Shown: in pieces, positions 51,936 to 60,222 of the stretch
How the letters are laid out: each line of letters starts with the position of its first letter
Position numbering within the stretch: position 1 is the stretch's first letter
Source of the DNA: an uncultured Collinsella sp.
GTDB taxonomy: Bacteria; Actinomycetota; Coriobacteriia; Coriobacteriales; Coriobacteriaceae
DNA: 64,000 nt
Direction: 5' to 3'
NCBI GenBank assembly: GCA_959019775.1
Contig: CAUEPS010000009.1
Coordinates: forward strand, 6,298-70,297
The notes under the pieces: generated by a model
What the model was told of the DNA's origin: nothing
Seen by the model: only the letters and a program-made list of their open reading frames with translations
Databases searched by the model: none
Translations under genes and position numbers: made by a program

Positions 51936-53693
51936 TTACTCGGCATCCTCGACCTCATACGAATCCGCCTCGGCGGGCTCATCGTTTGTCTCTGGCGCAG
52001 CCCCGCGCGCCTCGTCAAAGGCCGCCTTCATGGTCTTGTTGCCCCACGTGAGCTTGCGAATGGTAAGATCGTCGGCTTTCTTGTTGGCAAGGCGCAGGTT
52101 GTTCTCGGAAGACAGCAACGCCTCCTTGGTTTTCTGCAGATGGCTAATCGTCTTGTCAATCTCATCGATTGCCGTTTGGAACTTGCGGCTCGCGATCTCG
52201 TAGTTGCGACCGAAATCATTCTTGAACTTTTCCATCTTGGCTTCGAAGTTCGTGACGTCGATATTCTGCTGCTTGTACTCCGCCAGCTCCTGCTTATAGC
52301 GCAGCGAGCCCATAGCGGCGTTGCGCAGCAGCGTGATCATGGGAATGAAGAACTGCGGGCGGATCACGAACATCTTCTCATAGCGGTAGCTCACGTCGAC
52401 GATACCCGCGTTATAGAGCTCGCTCTCGGGCTCCAGCAGGGTGCAGAGCACCGCATACTCGCAGCCTTTCTGGCGACGATCGTGATCGAGCTTCTTAAAG
52501 AAGTCCTCGTTTTTATGCTTGGTCGCGGTCTCATCGTTCTCGTTTTTCATCTCGAACATAATCGAAATGACCTCGTTGCCGCTCGCATCGCACTCGCGGA
52601 AGATAAAGTCGCCCTTGGTGCCCTCGGACGCATCGTTATCTTTCTCGAAGTACGCATTAGGAAACGCCGTCATGCGCAGACGGTTAAACTCGGTCTCGCA
52701 ATGCTGCTCGAGCGACTCTCCCACCATCTTGGTGGACAGGCGGATCTTCATTTCCTTAAGGCGCTCAATCTCTTCGTCCTTGTAGCGGATCAACTCGTCG
52801 CTCACGCGCTTGGCCTGCGCGAGCTCGAGCTCGTGTGCCGCCTTGACCTGTTCCTCGCGAGAATCGCGCACTGCCAGCTCGCTCGTCAGCTTGGCACGTG
52901 CCTCGTCACGCTCACGCTCTGCCGCGGCGACCGCCTCCGATAGGTTCATTTTGGCCGTCAGCTCCTGTTCGCGCAGCTGCGCACGCAGGCCCTCGGCCTC
53001 CTGCTCGGACTGAGCCTTTGCGGCGGAAAACTTCTCTTGTACCTTTGCGCGATAGTCAGCAAGCGTGCGCTCAGCCTCGCCGCGAGCGGCATCGATCTCA
53101 CGCTGCGACTCGGCCGCAGCGGCGGCAAGCGCCATCTCCTGGGCCTTGTCCGCCGCGGAGAGCCTTGCCTGCAATTCTGCAATCTGCGCATCGCGAGCGG
53201 CTAAATCGTTTTGAGCAGCATTGCGCGCCGAAGCCTCGGCAAGCTTGGCTTCGTCATCCTTGCGTCCCAGCTGCGCACGCAAATTGTCAATCTCGCGCTG
53301 AAGCTCGGCATTCTCCTTCTGCGCATCCGCACGGGCCTCAACAGCTGCACGCTGGCTTGCACTCTCGCGCTCCGCGGCAGCGCCCTCGAGCTTGACACGC
53401 AACTCGGCAAGCTCGGCATCGCGCTTGGCAACCTCTTGTGCCAGCTTCTGCTCCGCAGTGTTCTTCTGCTCGGCAAGCTGAGCGTTGCGCTGAGACTCTA
53501 CCTTTTGCAAGGCAGCCGACAAACGCGAGCGCTCAAGCTCCAGCGCCTGCTCACCCTCGCGCTGGACTGCCTTCACACGCTCATCCAGGTCGCGCGAGAA
53601 CTCGGCATCGCGCACCTGTTTGACGATATCCGCATAGCCGGACGCATCGACCTTAAAGACTTCGCCGCAATGCGGGCACTTGATCTCGTTCAT
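51936..53693 (-). CDS. DUF2130 family coiled-coil protein
   Basis: 585 residues. Zinc-finger-like start MNEIKCPHCGEVFKVD, then a long Ala/Glu/Arg coiled coil (about 25-320), then the conserved DUF2130 domain (ALRMTAFPNAYFEKDND-type, GTKGDFIFRECD, IMFEMKNEND, HDRRQKGCEYAVLCTLLEPES). The ECD..EMKNE pattern resembles a PD-(D/E)XK nuclease core, as proposed for this family. Function not established. Confidence 0.88.
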   Translation of the reverse strand: MNEIKCPHCGEVFKVDASGYADIVKQVRDAEFSRDLDERVKAVQREGEQALELERSRLSAALQKVESQRNAQLAEQKNTAEQKLAQEVAKRDAELAELRVKLEGAAAERESASQRAAVEARADAQKENAELQREIDNLRAQLGRKDDEAKLAEASARNAAQNDLAARDAQIAELQARLSAADKAQEMALAAAAAESQREIDAARGEAERTLADYRAKVQEKFSAAKAQSEQEAEGLRAQLREQELTAKMNLSEAVAAAERERDEARAKLTSELAVRDSREEQVKAAHELELAQAKRVSDELIRYKDEEIERLKEMKIRLSTKMVGESLEQHCETEFNRLRMTAFPNAYFEKDNDASEGTKGDFIFRECDASGNEVISIMFEMKNENDETATKHKNEDFFKKLDHDRRQKGCEYAVLCTLLEPESELYNAGIVDVSYRYEKMFVIRPQFFIPMITLLRNAAMGSLRYKQELAEYKQQNIDVTNFEAKMEKFKNDFGRNYEIASRKFQTAIDEIDKTISHLQKTKEALLSSENNLRLANKKADDLTIRKLTWGNKTMKAAFDEARGAAPETNDEPAEADSYEVEDAE

Positions 53694-53750
53694 AGCAGCT
53701 CCTCGATGGACGCAAATTTCAACCGCCTACACTCTACCGCGCCGCACGGA

Positions 53751-53782
53751 CAAAAAAGACGCCGCCGCCATAATGGCAACGG
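53751..53782 (-). terminator. terminator of the metallophosphoesterase gene
   Basis: On the minus strand a GCCGTTGCCA / TGGCGGCGGC stem with two G-U pairs, followed by GTCTTTTTT. Confidence 0.7.
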
Positions 53783-53788
53783 CGCCAG

Positions 53789-53825
53789 AACCACCACAAA
53801 GGGGACAGGCACCTTTGTGGTGGTT
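53789..53825. repeat. 37-bp hairpin repeat with GGACAGG loop
   Basis: AACCACCACAAAGG / CCTTTGTGGTGGTT, a perfect 14-bp stem around GGACAGGCA. Like the hairpin at 39680, the loop holds GGGACAGG or GGACAGG, typical of REP-like elements. Confidence 0.8.
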
Positions 53826-53843
53826 TGTGTGGTGGTTCGAGCA

Positions 53844-54389
53844 TTACAGTCCAAAGAAGCCCAGGATTTGATCCCGGCTTACGGGCTTGTACTCGTTGGC
53901 ATCGAGACCGACATCGTAGCGAAAGATAGGGCGCTCGCGATCGCGGTTGCGCGCGTTGGTGCGGTCTCCCCTGCTGTGGATATGCCCGTGCAGCATGATG
54001 GCGCCACGCGCCTTGCCGTTCCAGCTGAGCATGGGGTAGTGGCTCATAACCAGACGATGGCCCTTGGCATAGCCAGGGGCAATCTCCAGGTAATCGCGCA
54101 CGTCTTCCCAAATCTGCGGCGCGTCCGGATCTTCCCAGTCGCCGTCATGGTTACCGCGGATGAGCGTCACATTCTTGCATTCGATACGCTCGCGCAGGTG
54201 CACGGCATCCGCTAGGGGCAAACGATAGGTAAAGTCTCCCAGGATGTAGAGACGGTCATCCGCAGTCACGCACTCATTGATGACATCGATGACCTTGCGG
54301 TTCATCTCCTCGACCGAGCCAAACGGCCGGTCCATGTCGTGCAAGATATTCGTATCGCCCAGGTGCAGGTCGGCGGTAAACCACATCAT
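53844..54389 (-). CDS. metallophosphoesterase
   Basis: 181 residues, a small calcineurin-like phosphoesterase: WFTADLHLGD (D and H of motif I), YILGDFTY, LIRGNHDGDW, SHYPMLSW and LHGHIHSRG. All metal ligands are present. The substrate is unknown; proteins of this size include phosphodiesterases of small substrates. Runs leftward after a gap from the HIRAN gene pair. Confidence 0.88.
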   Translation of the reverse strand: MMWFTADLHLGDTNILHDMDRPFGSVEEMNRKVIDVINECVTADDRLYILGDFTYRLPLADAVHLRERIECKNVTLIRGNHDGDWEDPDAPQIWEDVRDYLEIAPGYAKGHRLVMSHYPMLSWNGKARGAIMLHGHIHSRGDRTNARNRDRERPIFRYDVGLDANEYKPVSRDQILGFFGL

Positions 54390-54455
54390 CGTCTATGCCC
54401 TCATTTCGCAACGCGTTCAACTCGTGCTAAGTATACAGACGCAGCGATGCGGCGG

Positions 54456-54635
54456 TCATCCAAAGAGCCCACCGAACAGTCCGCGGCGGCGCTTGTCTTT
54501 CTTTTTCGAAGCGCCACTCTGAGCTTTCTTGTCTTGCCGTTTCTTACGATCCTGCTCCAACTCATCGTCGTCGAGTAGCAGATCCCACTCAAACGGATCG
54601 TCTGTCAGATCGAACTGGTCGTCGTCATCAAACAT
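54456..54635 (-). CDS. small acidic/basic protein downstream of the HIRAN gene
   Basis: 59 residues from the ATG at 54635, which follows GGAGGCGG. An acidic first half (MFDDDDQFDLTDDPFEWDLL) and a very basic tail (KKKDKRRRGLFGGLFG). Not recognised. It starts 19 bases after the HIRAN stop, so the two are co-transcribed. The split charge suggests a nucleic-acid or membrane contact, but this is guesswork. Confidence 0.6.
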   Translation of the reverse strand: MFDDDDQFDLTDDPFEWDLLLDDDELEQDRKKRQDKKAQSGASKKKDKRRRGLFGGLFG

Positions 54636-54653
54636 GGCCGCCTCCATTGCCGA

Positions 54654-54980
54654 CTAGCGGGCATCCACCACGTAGAGGCCAACGCGCACCTGATGCCACG
54701 GGCTGCGCTCGGGAGCGACCTGCTGCACGCGGGCCTCAAATACGTCCTCGTGGCCGTAATACATCATCAAGGACAGCGGGCCGACCTCGTTTCCCGGGAC
54801 ATAGCCAAGCTTGGTGTTGCCGTAGTAGATCGCAACCGCCTCAGGGTCATGGGGATTATCGCGCTCGGCGCACAGCGTCAGTTTATCGCCCGCTTTAATA
54901 TCGCCTAGGACCAAAGCGCCGTCGGCATATTGAAATCCTGCAATATGAAACGACAAAAGAACACGTGAAGGCTCGTACAT
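54654..54980 (-). CDS. HIRAN-domain protein
   Basis: 108 residues, all of it a HIRAN domain: LLSFHIAGFQYADGALVLGD, LCAERDNPHDPEAVAIYYG, KLGYVPGNE. HIRAN binds damaged or single-stranded DNA ends in larger helicases; here it stands alone. ATG after AGGGGAG. Confidence 0.88.
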   Translation of the reverse strand: MYEPSRVLLSFHIAGFQYADGALVLGDIKAGDKLTLCAERDNPHDPEAVAIYYGNTKLGYVPGNEVGPLSLMMYYGHEDVFEARVQQVAPERSPWHQVRVGLYVVDAR

Positions 54981-55093
54981 GGCAACTCCCCTAACGGCCG
55001 GATAAACCGGCGCTTAACCTTATTGAGAAGTCTACGAACTCGTGCGGACACAAATTCATCCTGCCCGCGTCTTTCAATCGCTCGCCGCAACGC

Positions 55094-55122
55094 TTGCGAG
55101 ACAGAGCGCTTGCAGATAAGAT
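55094..55122 (+). promoter_or_regulatory. promoter of the candidate small RNA
   Basis: TTGCGA (55094-55099) and TAAGAT (55117-55122) with a 17-base spacer, each matching the consensus at 4 of 6 positions. Directly upstream of the hairpin set at 55127, on the strand opposite to all flanking genes. Confidence 0.5.
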
Positions 55123-55126
55123 AGGG

Positions 55127-55227
55127 GTACGGATGGCACCCGTTGCAGCGGGTCTTGCCAACTCCGATACACGTTTTCATCGTGAGAAGTGGCCGTCTTC
55201 GCTTACGCGGGGGCGGCCATTTTGTTT
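55127..55227 (+). ncRNA. candidate small RNA of about 100 nt
   Basis: No gene is coded here. The first stem (55127-55170) pairs GTA-CGGA-TGGCA-CCCG with CGGG-TGCCA-TCCG-TAC, 16 pairs with small bulges on one side and a TTGCAG loop. A second short stem is CACG/CGTG (55170-55184). The third (55190-55219) is a 13-pair stem that pairs fully only as plus-strand RNA because it uses G-U pairs, and it is followed by TTTTGTTT, a terminator. With the promoter at 55094 this forms a complete transcription unit. I do not recognise the fold as 6S, SRP, tmRNA or a known riboswitch. Confidence 0.6.
55190..55227 (+). terminator. terminator of the candidate small RNA
   Basis: TGGCCGTCTTCGC - TTAC - GCGGGGGCGGCCA, 13 pairs including G-U, then TTTTGTTT. 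On the other strand the G-U pairs become A-C mismatches, so the direction is rightward. Confidence 0.7.
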
Positions 55228-55245
55228 GCCCTATGCCATCTGATT

Positions 55246-56625
55246 CTAATGCACAAACATGCGCACGAACTTGTGCTTCCAGCTTGCGTAAGGAGCATAG
55301 CGAAATGGCACGTCCAGCCACGTTGCCTTGTTCACGATGCTCTTCTTGTGGCTAAACGTATCGAAGCTCTCACGTCCATGGTACTGCCCCATACCGCTCG
55401 CTCCCATGCCGCCAAAGCCCATATGGCTCGTAGCCAGATGCATGATGGTGTCGTTAACGCAGCCGCCGCCAAAGGGCACGTAGCGCACAAAGCGCTGCTG
55501 AACCGCGCGATCCTGACTAAAGATATACAGGGCCAGCGGCGTCGGACGATCCGTAATAAACGTCTCGGCCTCGTCTAGGCTCTCAAACGTCAGCACCGGT
55601 AAGATGGGGCCGAAAATCTCCTCCTGCATTACGGCGTCCTCAGGCGCCACGCCGTCTAGGATCGTCGGCTCAATCTTGAGCGACGACTCGCGCACCGTTC
55701 CTCCCAGCACAACCTTATCGGGGTCGATCAGCCCGCGTACGCGCGCGAAATGCTTGGCGTTGACAATATGACCGTAGTCCTCGTTATCGAGCGGGTGCTC
55801 GCCAAACATGCGACGGACCTCCTCCTTGATGAGGCCCAACAGCTCATCGTGCACGCGCGTATCGACCAGCAGGTAGTCGGGCGCCACGCAGGTCTGCCCC
55901 ACGTTGAGCCATTTACCAAAGGCGATACGTCGTGCCGCGACCTTCAAGTTTGCCGTCGCATCCACGATGCAGGGACTCTTTCCGCCCAGCTCAAGCGTCA
56001 CGGGCGTGAGGTTTTTGCTCGCGCGCTCCATGACGAGCTTGCCGACCGGAACACTACCGGTAAAGAAGATCTTGTCCCAGCATTCATCGAGCAACGCTTC
56101 GTTCTCGGCACGCCCGCCTTCGACGACCGTCACCAGGCGCGGATCAAATGCTTCCTCGCAAATCTGCCTGAGCACCGCACTCGAAGCCGGCGCATAGGCA
56201 CTCGGCTTGATGACCACGGTGTTACCCGCGGCAAGGGCGCCGGCGAGCGGCTCGAGTGTTAGCAAAAACGGGTAGTTCCACGGAGCCATAATGAGCGTGA
56301 CGCCATAGGGCACGGCTTGCGTTTTGCACACACTAATGGCATTGGCGAGGTCGCAGGGGCGCAGGCGCGGGCGGCTCCATCGGGCCATATGCGCAATCTG
56401 ATGGCGAATCTCGGAAAGCGACGTGCCGATCTCGCACATATATGCCTCGTCATGCGACTTACCCAAATCGGTCTTGAGCGCATGGGCAATATCGCCCTCG
56501 TGCGCACGAACCGCATCGCGCAGGCGCACCAGTGCGCGGCGGCGAGCATCGACATCAAACGTAGCGTGCGTCTTAAAGTAGGTGCGCTGATCGCCGACGA
56601 TGCGCGCAATTTCCTCGGTGTTCAT
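55246..56625 (-). CDS. aldehyde dehydrogenase
   Basis: 459 residues, an NAD(P)-dependent aldehyde dehydrogenase of the short fatty/coniferyl aldehyde type. PWNYPFLLTLEPLAGALAAGN binds cofactor, VTLELGGKSPCIVD holds the catalytic Glu, and GQTCVAPDYLLV the catalytic Cys near 245. The C-terminal tail (YAPYASWKHKFVRMFVH) is long and basic/aromatic, as in membrane-associated fatty aldehyde dehydrogenases. It follows the alcohol dehydrogenase gene by 8 bases; together they would interconvert alcohol, aldehyde and acid. Confidence 0.93.
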   Translation of the reverse strand: MNTEEIARIVGDQRTYFKTHATFDVDARRRALVRLRDAVRAHEGDIAHALKTDLGKSHDEAYMCEIGTSLSEIRHQIAHMARWSRPRLRPCDLANAISVCKTQAVPYGVTLIMAPWNYPFLLTLEPLAGALAAGNTVVIKPSAYAPASSAVLRQICEEAFDPRLVTVVEGGRAENEALLDECWDKIFFTGSVPVGKLVMERASKNLTPVTLELGGKSPCIVDATANLKVAARRIAFGKWLNVGQTCVAPDYLLVDTRVHDELLGLIKEEVRRMFGEHPLDNEDYGHIVNAKHFARVRGLIDPDKVVLGGTVRESSLKIEPTILDGVAPEDAVMQEEIFGPILPVLTFESLDEAETFITDRPTPLALYIFSQDRAVQQRFVRYVPFGGGCVNDTIMHLATSHMGFGGMGASGMGQYHGRESFDTFSHKKSIVNKATWLDVPFRYAPYASWKHKFVRMFVH

Positions 56626-56633
56626 GGACCCTC

Positions 56634-57854
56634 CTAGTTCTCGTCCTCAAACATACCACCTGCAACAACTTCGTACATATGCTCGAGCTCCAGGCGGTCC
56701 ATCAAAAGCGGAACGGGATACAGCGGATTGGCCTCGGCATCGGCATGCGCCGCCATTTGCGGAATATCGGAGCGGCGAATACCTGAGACATATTTGGGGA
56801 TTCCCAGGGCCTCGTTCATGCGGTCGACCCAATCGATAAAGGCCTCGGCCGCAAGACTGTCCTGCGCGGTAGCCGGCGCAATGCCCGCCATGCGAGCAAG
56901 ATCGGCAAGCTTGGGGGCGGCGGCGTCACCATAAGCGCGAAGCATGTGCGGCAGGATGATCGCGTTGGCTAAACCGTGCGGAATTCCGTATCGGCCGCCC
57001 AGACTGTGCGCGATGGCATGCACATATCCGACATAGGAGCGGGTAAACGCAACGCCTGCCTTATACGCCGCCGAAAGCATATTGCGGCGCGCACGCATGT
57101 CGTCGCCATGCTCATAGGCCTCGAGCAAATTGTCGCGGATGAGCTGGACCGCCTGACGCGCCATCTTGCGCGTGTAGGGCGTGGTGCTACGGCCGATAAA
57201 GGCCTCGACAGCATGCGTCAGGGCATCCATACCCGTCTGCCCCGTGGTGGACGCCGGCAACCCGCGCGTAAACTCGGGGTCGTGCACCGCAAAACGCGGG
57301 ATGAGCACAAAGTCGTTAATGGGGTATTTATAGTGCGTCTCGTTATCGGTAATTACCGCCGCGAGCGTGACTTCGCTTCCCGTACCGGCGGTAGTGGGAA
57401 CCGCAATAAGTAGCGGCAGGAGACGGTGGACGCGCAACAGGCCACGCATCTTGTTGATGGGCTTGTTCGGCTGTGCAATGCGCGCCCCCACACCCTTGGC
57501 GCAGTCCATGGCCGAACCGCCACCAAAGCCGATAATGGCCCGGCAGTCGTTCTCGCGATACAGCGCCGCCGCTTCCTCCACGTTTGAGACCGTGGGGTTC
57601 GCACGCGTTTCGGCATAGACCGTAGCGCCAATCCCCTGAGCCGTAAGCGCACGCTCGAGTGATGCCGTGAGCCCCAAACGTGCAATACCAGGGTCTGTCA
57701 CGATAAGAACCTTCTGGATCGAGCGTTTTTGAAGCACCGCGGGCACATCCTCGGCATGCTCCAAAATGCGCGGCTCGGTATAGGGCAGGATCGGCAATGC
57801 AATGCGAAAAACCGTCTGATATGTTCGGCACCAGGCACGACGGGCTAGATGCAT
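56634..57854 (-). CDS. iron-containing alcohol dehydrogenase
   Basis: 406 residues, group III alcohol dehydrogenase. GFGGGSAMDCAKGVG is the NAD-binding motif, TTAGTGSEVTLAAVI the cofactor stretch, and the metal ligands are in TGMDALTHAVEAFIG (Asp/His), HAIAHSLGGRYGIPHGLANAI (His residues). ATG 57854 follows AAAGGAG. First gene of a two-gene operon with the aldehyde dehydrogenase; an inverted repeat lies just upstream. Confidence 0.93.
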   Translation of the reverse strand: MHLARRAWCRTYQTVFRIALPILPYTEPRILEHAEDVPAVLQKRSIQKVLIVTDPGIARLGLTASLERALTAQGIGATVYAETRANPTVSNVEEAAALYRENDCRAIIGFGGGSAMDCAKGVGARIAQPNKPINKMRGLLRVHRLLPLLIAVPTTAGTGSEVTLAAVITDNETHYKYPINDFVLIPRFAVHDPEFTRGLPASTTGQTGMDALTHAVEAFIGRSTTPYTRKMARQAVQLIRDNLLEAYEHGDDMRARRNMLSAAYKAGVAFTRSYVGYVHAIAHSLGGRYGIPHGLANAIILPHMLRAYGDAAAPKLADLARMAGIAPATAQDSLAAEAFIDWVDRMNEALGIPKYVSGIRRSDIPQMAAHADAEANPLYPVPLLMDRLELEHMYEVVAGGMFEDEN

Positions 57855-57872
57855 AAAGGAAACTCCTTTATT

Positions 57873-57888
57873 TGTTGATAGGTCAACA
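57873..57888 (-). promoter_or_regulatory. operator candidate of the alcohol/aldehyde dehydrogenase operon
   Basis: TGTTGA-TAGG-TCAACA, perfect 6-bp arms around 4 bases, beginning 19 bases upstream of the adh start and next to its ribosome site. The position fits a repressor. Confidence 0.4.
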
Positions 57889-57998
57889 TTTGCTCGACCG
57901 ATTGTACTCAGCAGAGATCACAGACGGCCTACCAATCGTTAATCAATCAACATCTTCATATCTCAAAATTGTTTTATTAAAAATCATTCCTAATAGGC

Positions 57999-58026
57999 TT
58001 CACATTTGGTTGCATTTATGGATAAT
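57999..58026 (+). promoter_or_regulatory. promoter of rubrerythrin
   Basis: TTCACA and GATAAT separated by 16 bases, 85 bases before the start codon. Confidence 0.4.
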
Positions 58027-58110
58027 AGAACTCGTCAAGACGCACGTCCGGAGAGGGCCCTTACGGGACCGGACGAGCGCGCAATCGCCATCGATCGAAA
58101 GGATCGAATC

Positions 58111-58671
58111 ATGAAGTTTGTTTGCCCCGTTTGCGGTTATGTGGAAGAGTTCGACGGCGACCAGCTGCCCGAGGATTTTAAGTGCCCCCAGTGCGGCGTT
58201 CCCGGTTCTCGTTTCCTGAAGCAGGAGGAGGGCCAGCTCGAGTGGGCTGCCGAGCACGTCGTGGGCGTCGCCAAGATGGAGGGCGTCTCCGAGGACATCG
58301 TTGCCGACCTGCGCGCCAACTTTGAGGGCGAGTGCTCCGAGGTCGGTATGTACCTGGCCATGGCTCGCGTCGCTCATCGCGAGGGCTATCCCGAGATCGG
58401 CCTGTACTGGGAGAAGGCTGCCCACGAGGAGGCCGAGCACGCCGCCAAGTTCGCCGAGCTCCTGGGCGAGGTCGTGACCGACTCCACCAAGAAGAACCTC
58501 GAGATGCGCGTTGAGGCCGAGAACGGCGCCACCGCCGGCAAGACTGATCTTGCCAAGCGCGCCAAGGCCGCTGGTCTCGATGCCATCCACGACACCGTCC
58601 ACGAGATGGCTCGCGACGAGGCTCGTCACGGCAAGGCTTTCGCCGGCCTGCTCAAGCGCTACTTTGGCTAA
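58111..58671 (+). CDS. rubrerythrin with N-terminal rubredoxin domain (reverse rubrerythrin type)
   Basis: 186 residues from the ATG at 58111 behind GAAAGGA. Rubredoxin part first (CPVCGY...CPQCGVPG, about 5-43), then the diiron ferritin-like domain (GECSEVGMYLAMARVAHREG, EEAEHAAKFAELLGE, MARDEARHGKAFAGLL). Rubredoxin at the N-terminus is the reverse order of classical rubrerythrin. It reduces hydrogen peroxide in anaerobes. Codon use is strongly biased, as in highly expressed genes. Confidence 0.94.
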   Translation: MKFVCPVCGYVEEFDGDQLPEDFKCPQCGVPGSRFLKQEEGQLEWAAEHVVGVAKMEGVSEDIVADLRANFEGECSEVGMYLAMARVAHREGYPEIGLYWEKAAHEEAEHAAKFAELLGEVVTDSTKKNLEMRVEAENGATAGKTDLAKRAKAAGLDAIHDTVHEMARDEARHGKAFAGLLKRYFG

Positions 58672-58704
58672 GCCAGCCGTCTGAGAGACAATCTCTAGCT
58701 CGAT

Positions 58705-58736
58705 AAGGCCCGGACCGCACGGTTCGGGGCTTTTTG
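58705..58736 (+). terminator. terminator of rubrerythrin
   Basis: AAGGCCCGGACCG / CGGTTCGGGGCTT stem with two weak pairs, followed by TTTTT. Confidence 0.85.
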
Positions 58737-58800
58737 TGTCTCGAGGACTCGTTAACGCCCTGAAATAGGACCGCCTTCGGCATCGGTTGCTCGTCAAAAA

Positions 58801-58923
58801 CTAAGTGAGTAGACTTTTTGGAACTTGCCGAGCACACCATCCATATTGCTTTATAAAGCCGCAGGTAAATGACTTGTTACCAAACGGCCTGGTCGCCAAA
58901 GTGCCAAAAGTCTACTCACTTAG
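58801..58923 (+). repeat. 120-bp palindromic element, family C, copy 2
   Basis: CTAAGTGAGTAGACTTTT at the left and its complement at the right. Its right half (GGCCTGGTCGCCAAAGTGCC) is identical or nearly so to copy 3. Same orientation as copies 1 and 3. Its right terminal repeat contains the stop codon of the nuclease-like gene. Confidence 0.93.
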
Positions 58924-60045
58924 AACCGCAGCCGTCCACGATCGAGCTGTTTTGCGTCTAACGGGCATCTTTCCGTCGATTACCCCCAATTTTGTCCAGT
59001 CAACGAATAGTTCAGACCGGAGTAATGCCTCAGCCCTTTGCTCATCCGGGCTTTTATCACGATATTCAGCATCGAGCATCCTGCATACGGCCTTAACGAT
59101 CGCGCGGAATCTATCCTCATCGGATATCTGTCTGTGTGTCAGGAGAAGTACATCGTAGCCCATGGCCTGAAGGGCCGTCATGCGATCGGCGTCACGCAAG
59201 CCATCCCCTGCGCGTCCGTGCGAGGCCTTTCCCTGACATTCAATGGCCACCTGTCGCCTGCCGTCCAGCGAAGAAAGTAGTAGGTCGATATATACACGGG
59301 ACTTTCCCACAATCGCTCGAGCACTTGTGCTTAACGTCACTTCGACATTGAGCTCTATACCGCAAAACCCTTCGCCTCCCAGGGCTCGCGGCAGCCCGAG
59401 CAACAAATACGCCTCGACCTCAAAAGGCGACGCGGCACCCAATGGGACGAGTTGCGATACCGCCATAAATCTATTGCCGTAACGCATCCCGCAAACATCT
59501 GAACAAAAACGGTCAAGGTCTCTGCCCAAAACCAAAGCGTCTCGACGCCATAAATTTGAAGCGGCGCCGTCCTCGGACGGGCAGCGCACCCAACCGAACG
59601 TTGTCGAAATCGCGCCCGAATCAATTGCACGCGAAAGCTCCGCCTCGAGTGCCGCTGGCAGAGCACACACCGCAAACAGGCCGCACATCTCCGCCAACAC
59701 AAAAAGAAGCTGAAGATCCGTCAGATGCCGCGACATGATGAATGCCGTCAGTAGAGGAGACGTAATCAAAAATCCATGCTCCGTTTCCAGCACGGATTCC
59801 CTGGGAAGCTCGCCCAGGAACAGCCGCTGCCTAATGCCGGCAGAGCATGTCCGTTTGCTTCTCGTCCGAACCAATGTATACAACGGAAAGCCGAGTGCAA
59901 CCGCAGCCGTCGGGTTACGGGCGAGGTCATATCGCTGCCGATCTTCTTCCGGCCGTGGAAGCGGCGGACACAAAGCGCGGACCTGAGGAGGCAAACGCAA
60001 ATACCTAAAAGCCGATATGTCACAAAGTAAATCCTTCATAGGCAC
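58912..60045 (-). CDS. AbiEi-like / PD-(D/E)XK (DUF559-type) nuclease protein
   Basis: 377 residues. The first half resembles the AbiEi-type domain (HGFLITSPLLTAFIMSRHLTD, LLFVLAEMCGLFAV). The C-terminal half has a Vsr/DUF559-like nuclease core: SRVYIDLLLSSLDG, then VAIECQGKASH, then ADRMTALQAMGYDVLLLTHRQI. Thus the Asp and E-x-x-G/K parts of PD-(D/E)XK are seen, with Gln before Gly where Lys is usual (ECQGK), so activity is uncertain. The gene is less GC-rich than its neighbours. It lies between two direct copies of element C; its last codons (LSE-stop) are in the element. Confidence 0.7.
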   Translation of the reverse strand: MPMKDLLCDISAFRYLRLPPQVRALCPPLPRPEEDRQRYDLARNPTAAVALGFPLYTLVRTRSKRTCSAGIRQRLFLGELPRESVLETEHGFLITSPLLTAFIMSRHLTDLQLLFVLAEMCGLFAVCALPAALEAELSRAIDSGAISTTFGWVRCPSEDGAASNLWRRDALVLGRDLDRFCSDVCGMRYGNRFMAVSQLVPLGAASPFEVEAYLLLGLPRALGGEGFCGIELNVEVTLSTSARAIVGKSRVYIDLLLSSLDGRRQVAIECQGKASHGRAGDGLRDADRMTALQAMGYDVLLLTHRQISDEDRFRAIVKAVCRMLDAEYRDKSPDEQRAEALLRSELFVDWTKLGVIDGKMPVRRKTARSWTAAVLSE

Positions 60046-60122
60046 AGGAAAACACGCATTTCAACCCAGCTTGTCTCGCATTGGCGCGAACGCACCAAAA
60101 ATGGCACCGAACGGACTGTCAA

Positions 60123-60188
60123 GTTTTCAACAGCCCTCCCCAACTGACCAAAAGCTTGCCGAGAGCTGGACAAAGTTTTGTTGAAAAC
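60123..60188. promoter_or_regulatory. inverted repeat upstream of the nuclease-like gene
   Basis: GTTTTCAACA (60123-60132) and TGTTGAAAAC (60179-60188), perfect 10-bp arms 46 bases apart, about 80-140 bases before the gene start. A site for looping or autoregulation is possible. Confidence 0.35.
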
Positions 60189-60222
60189 CCCATTTTTTTC
60201 GCATGCAGAAGCTTTGCGCGGC

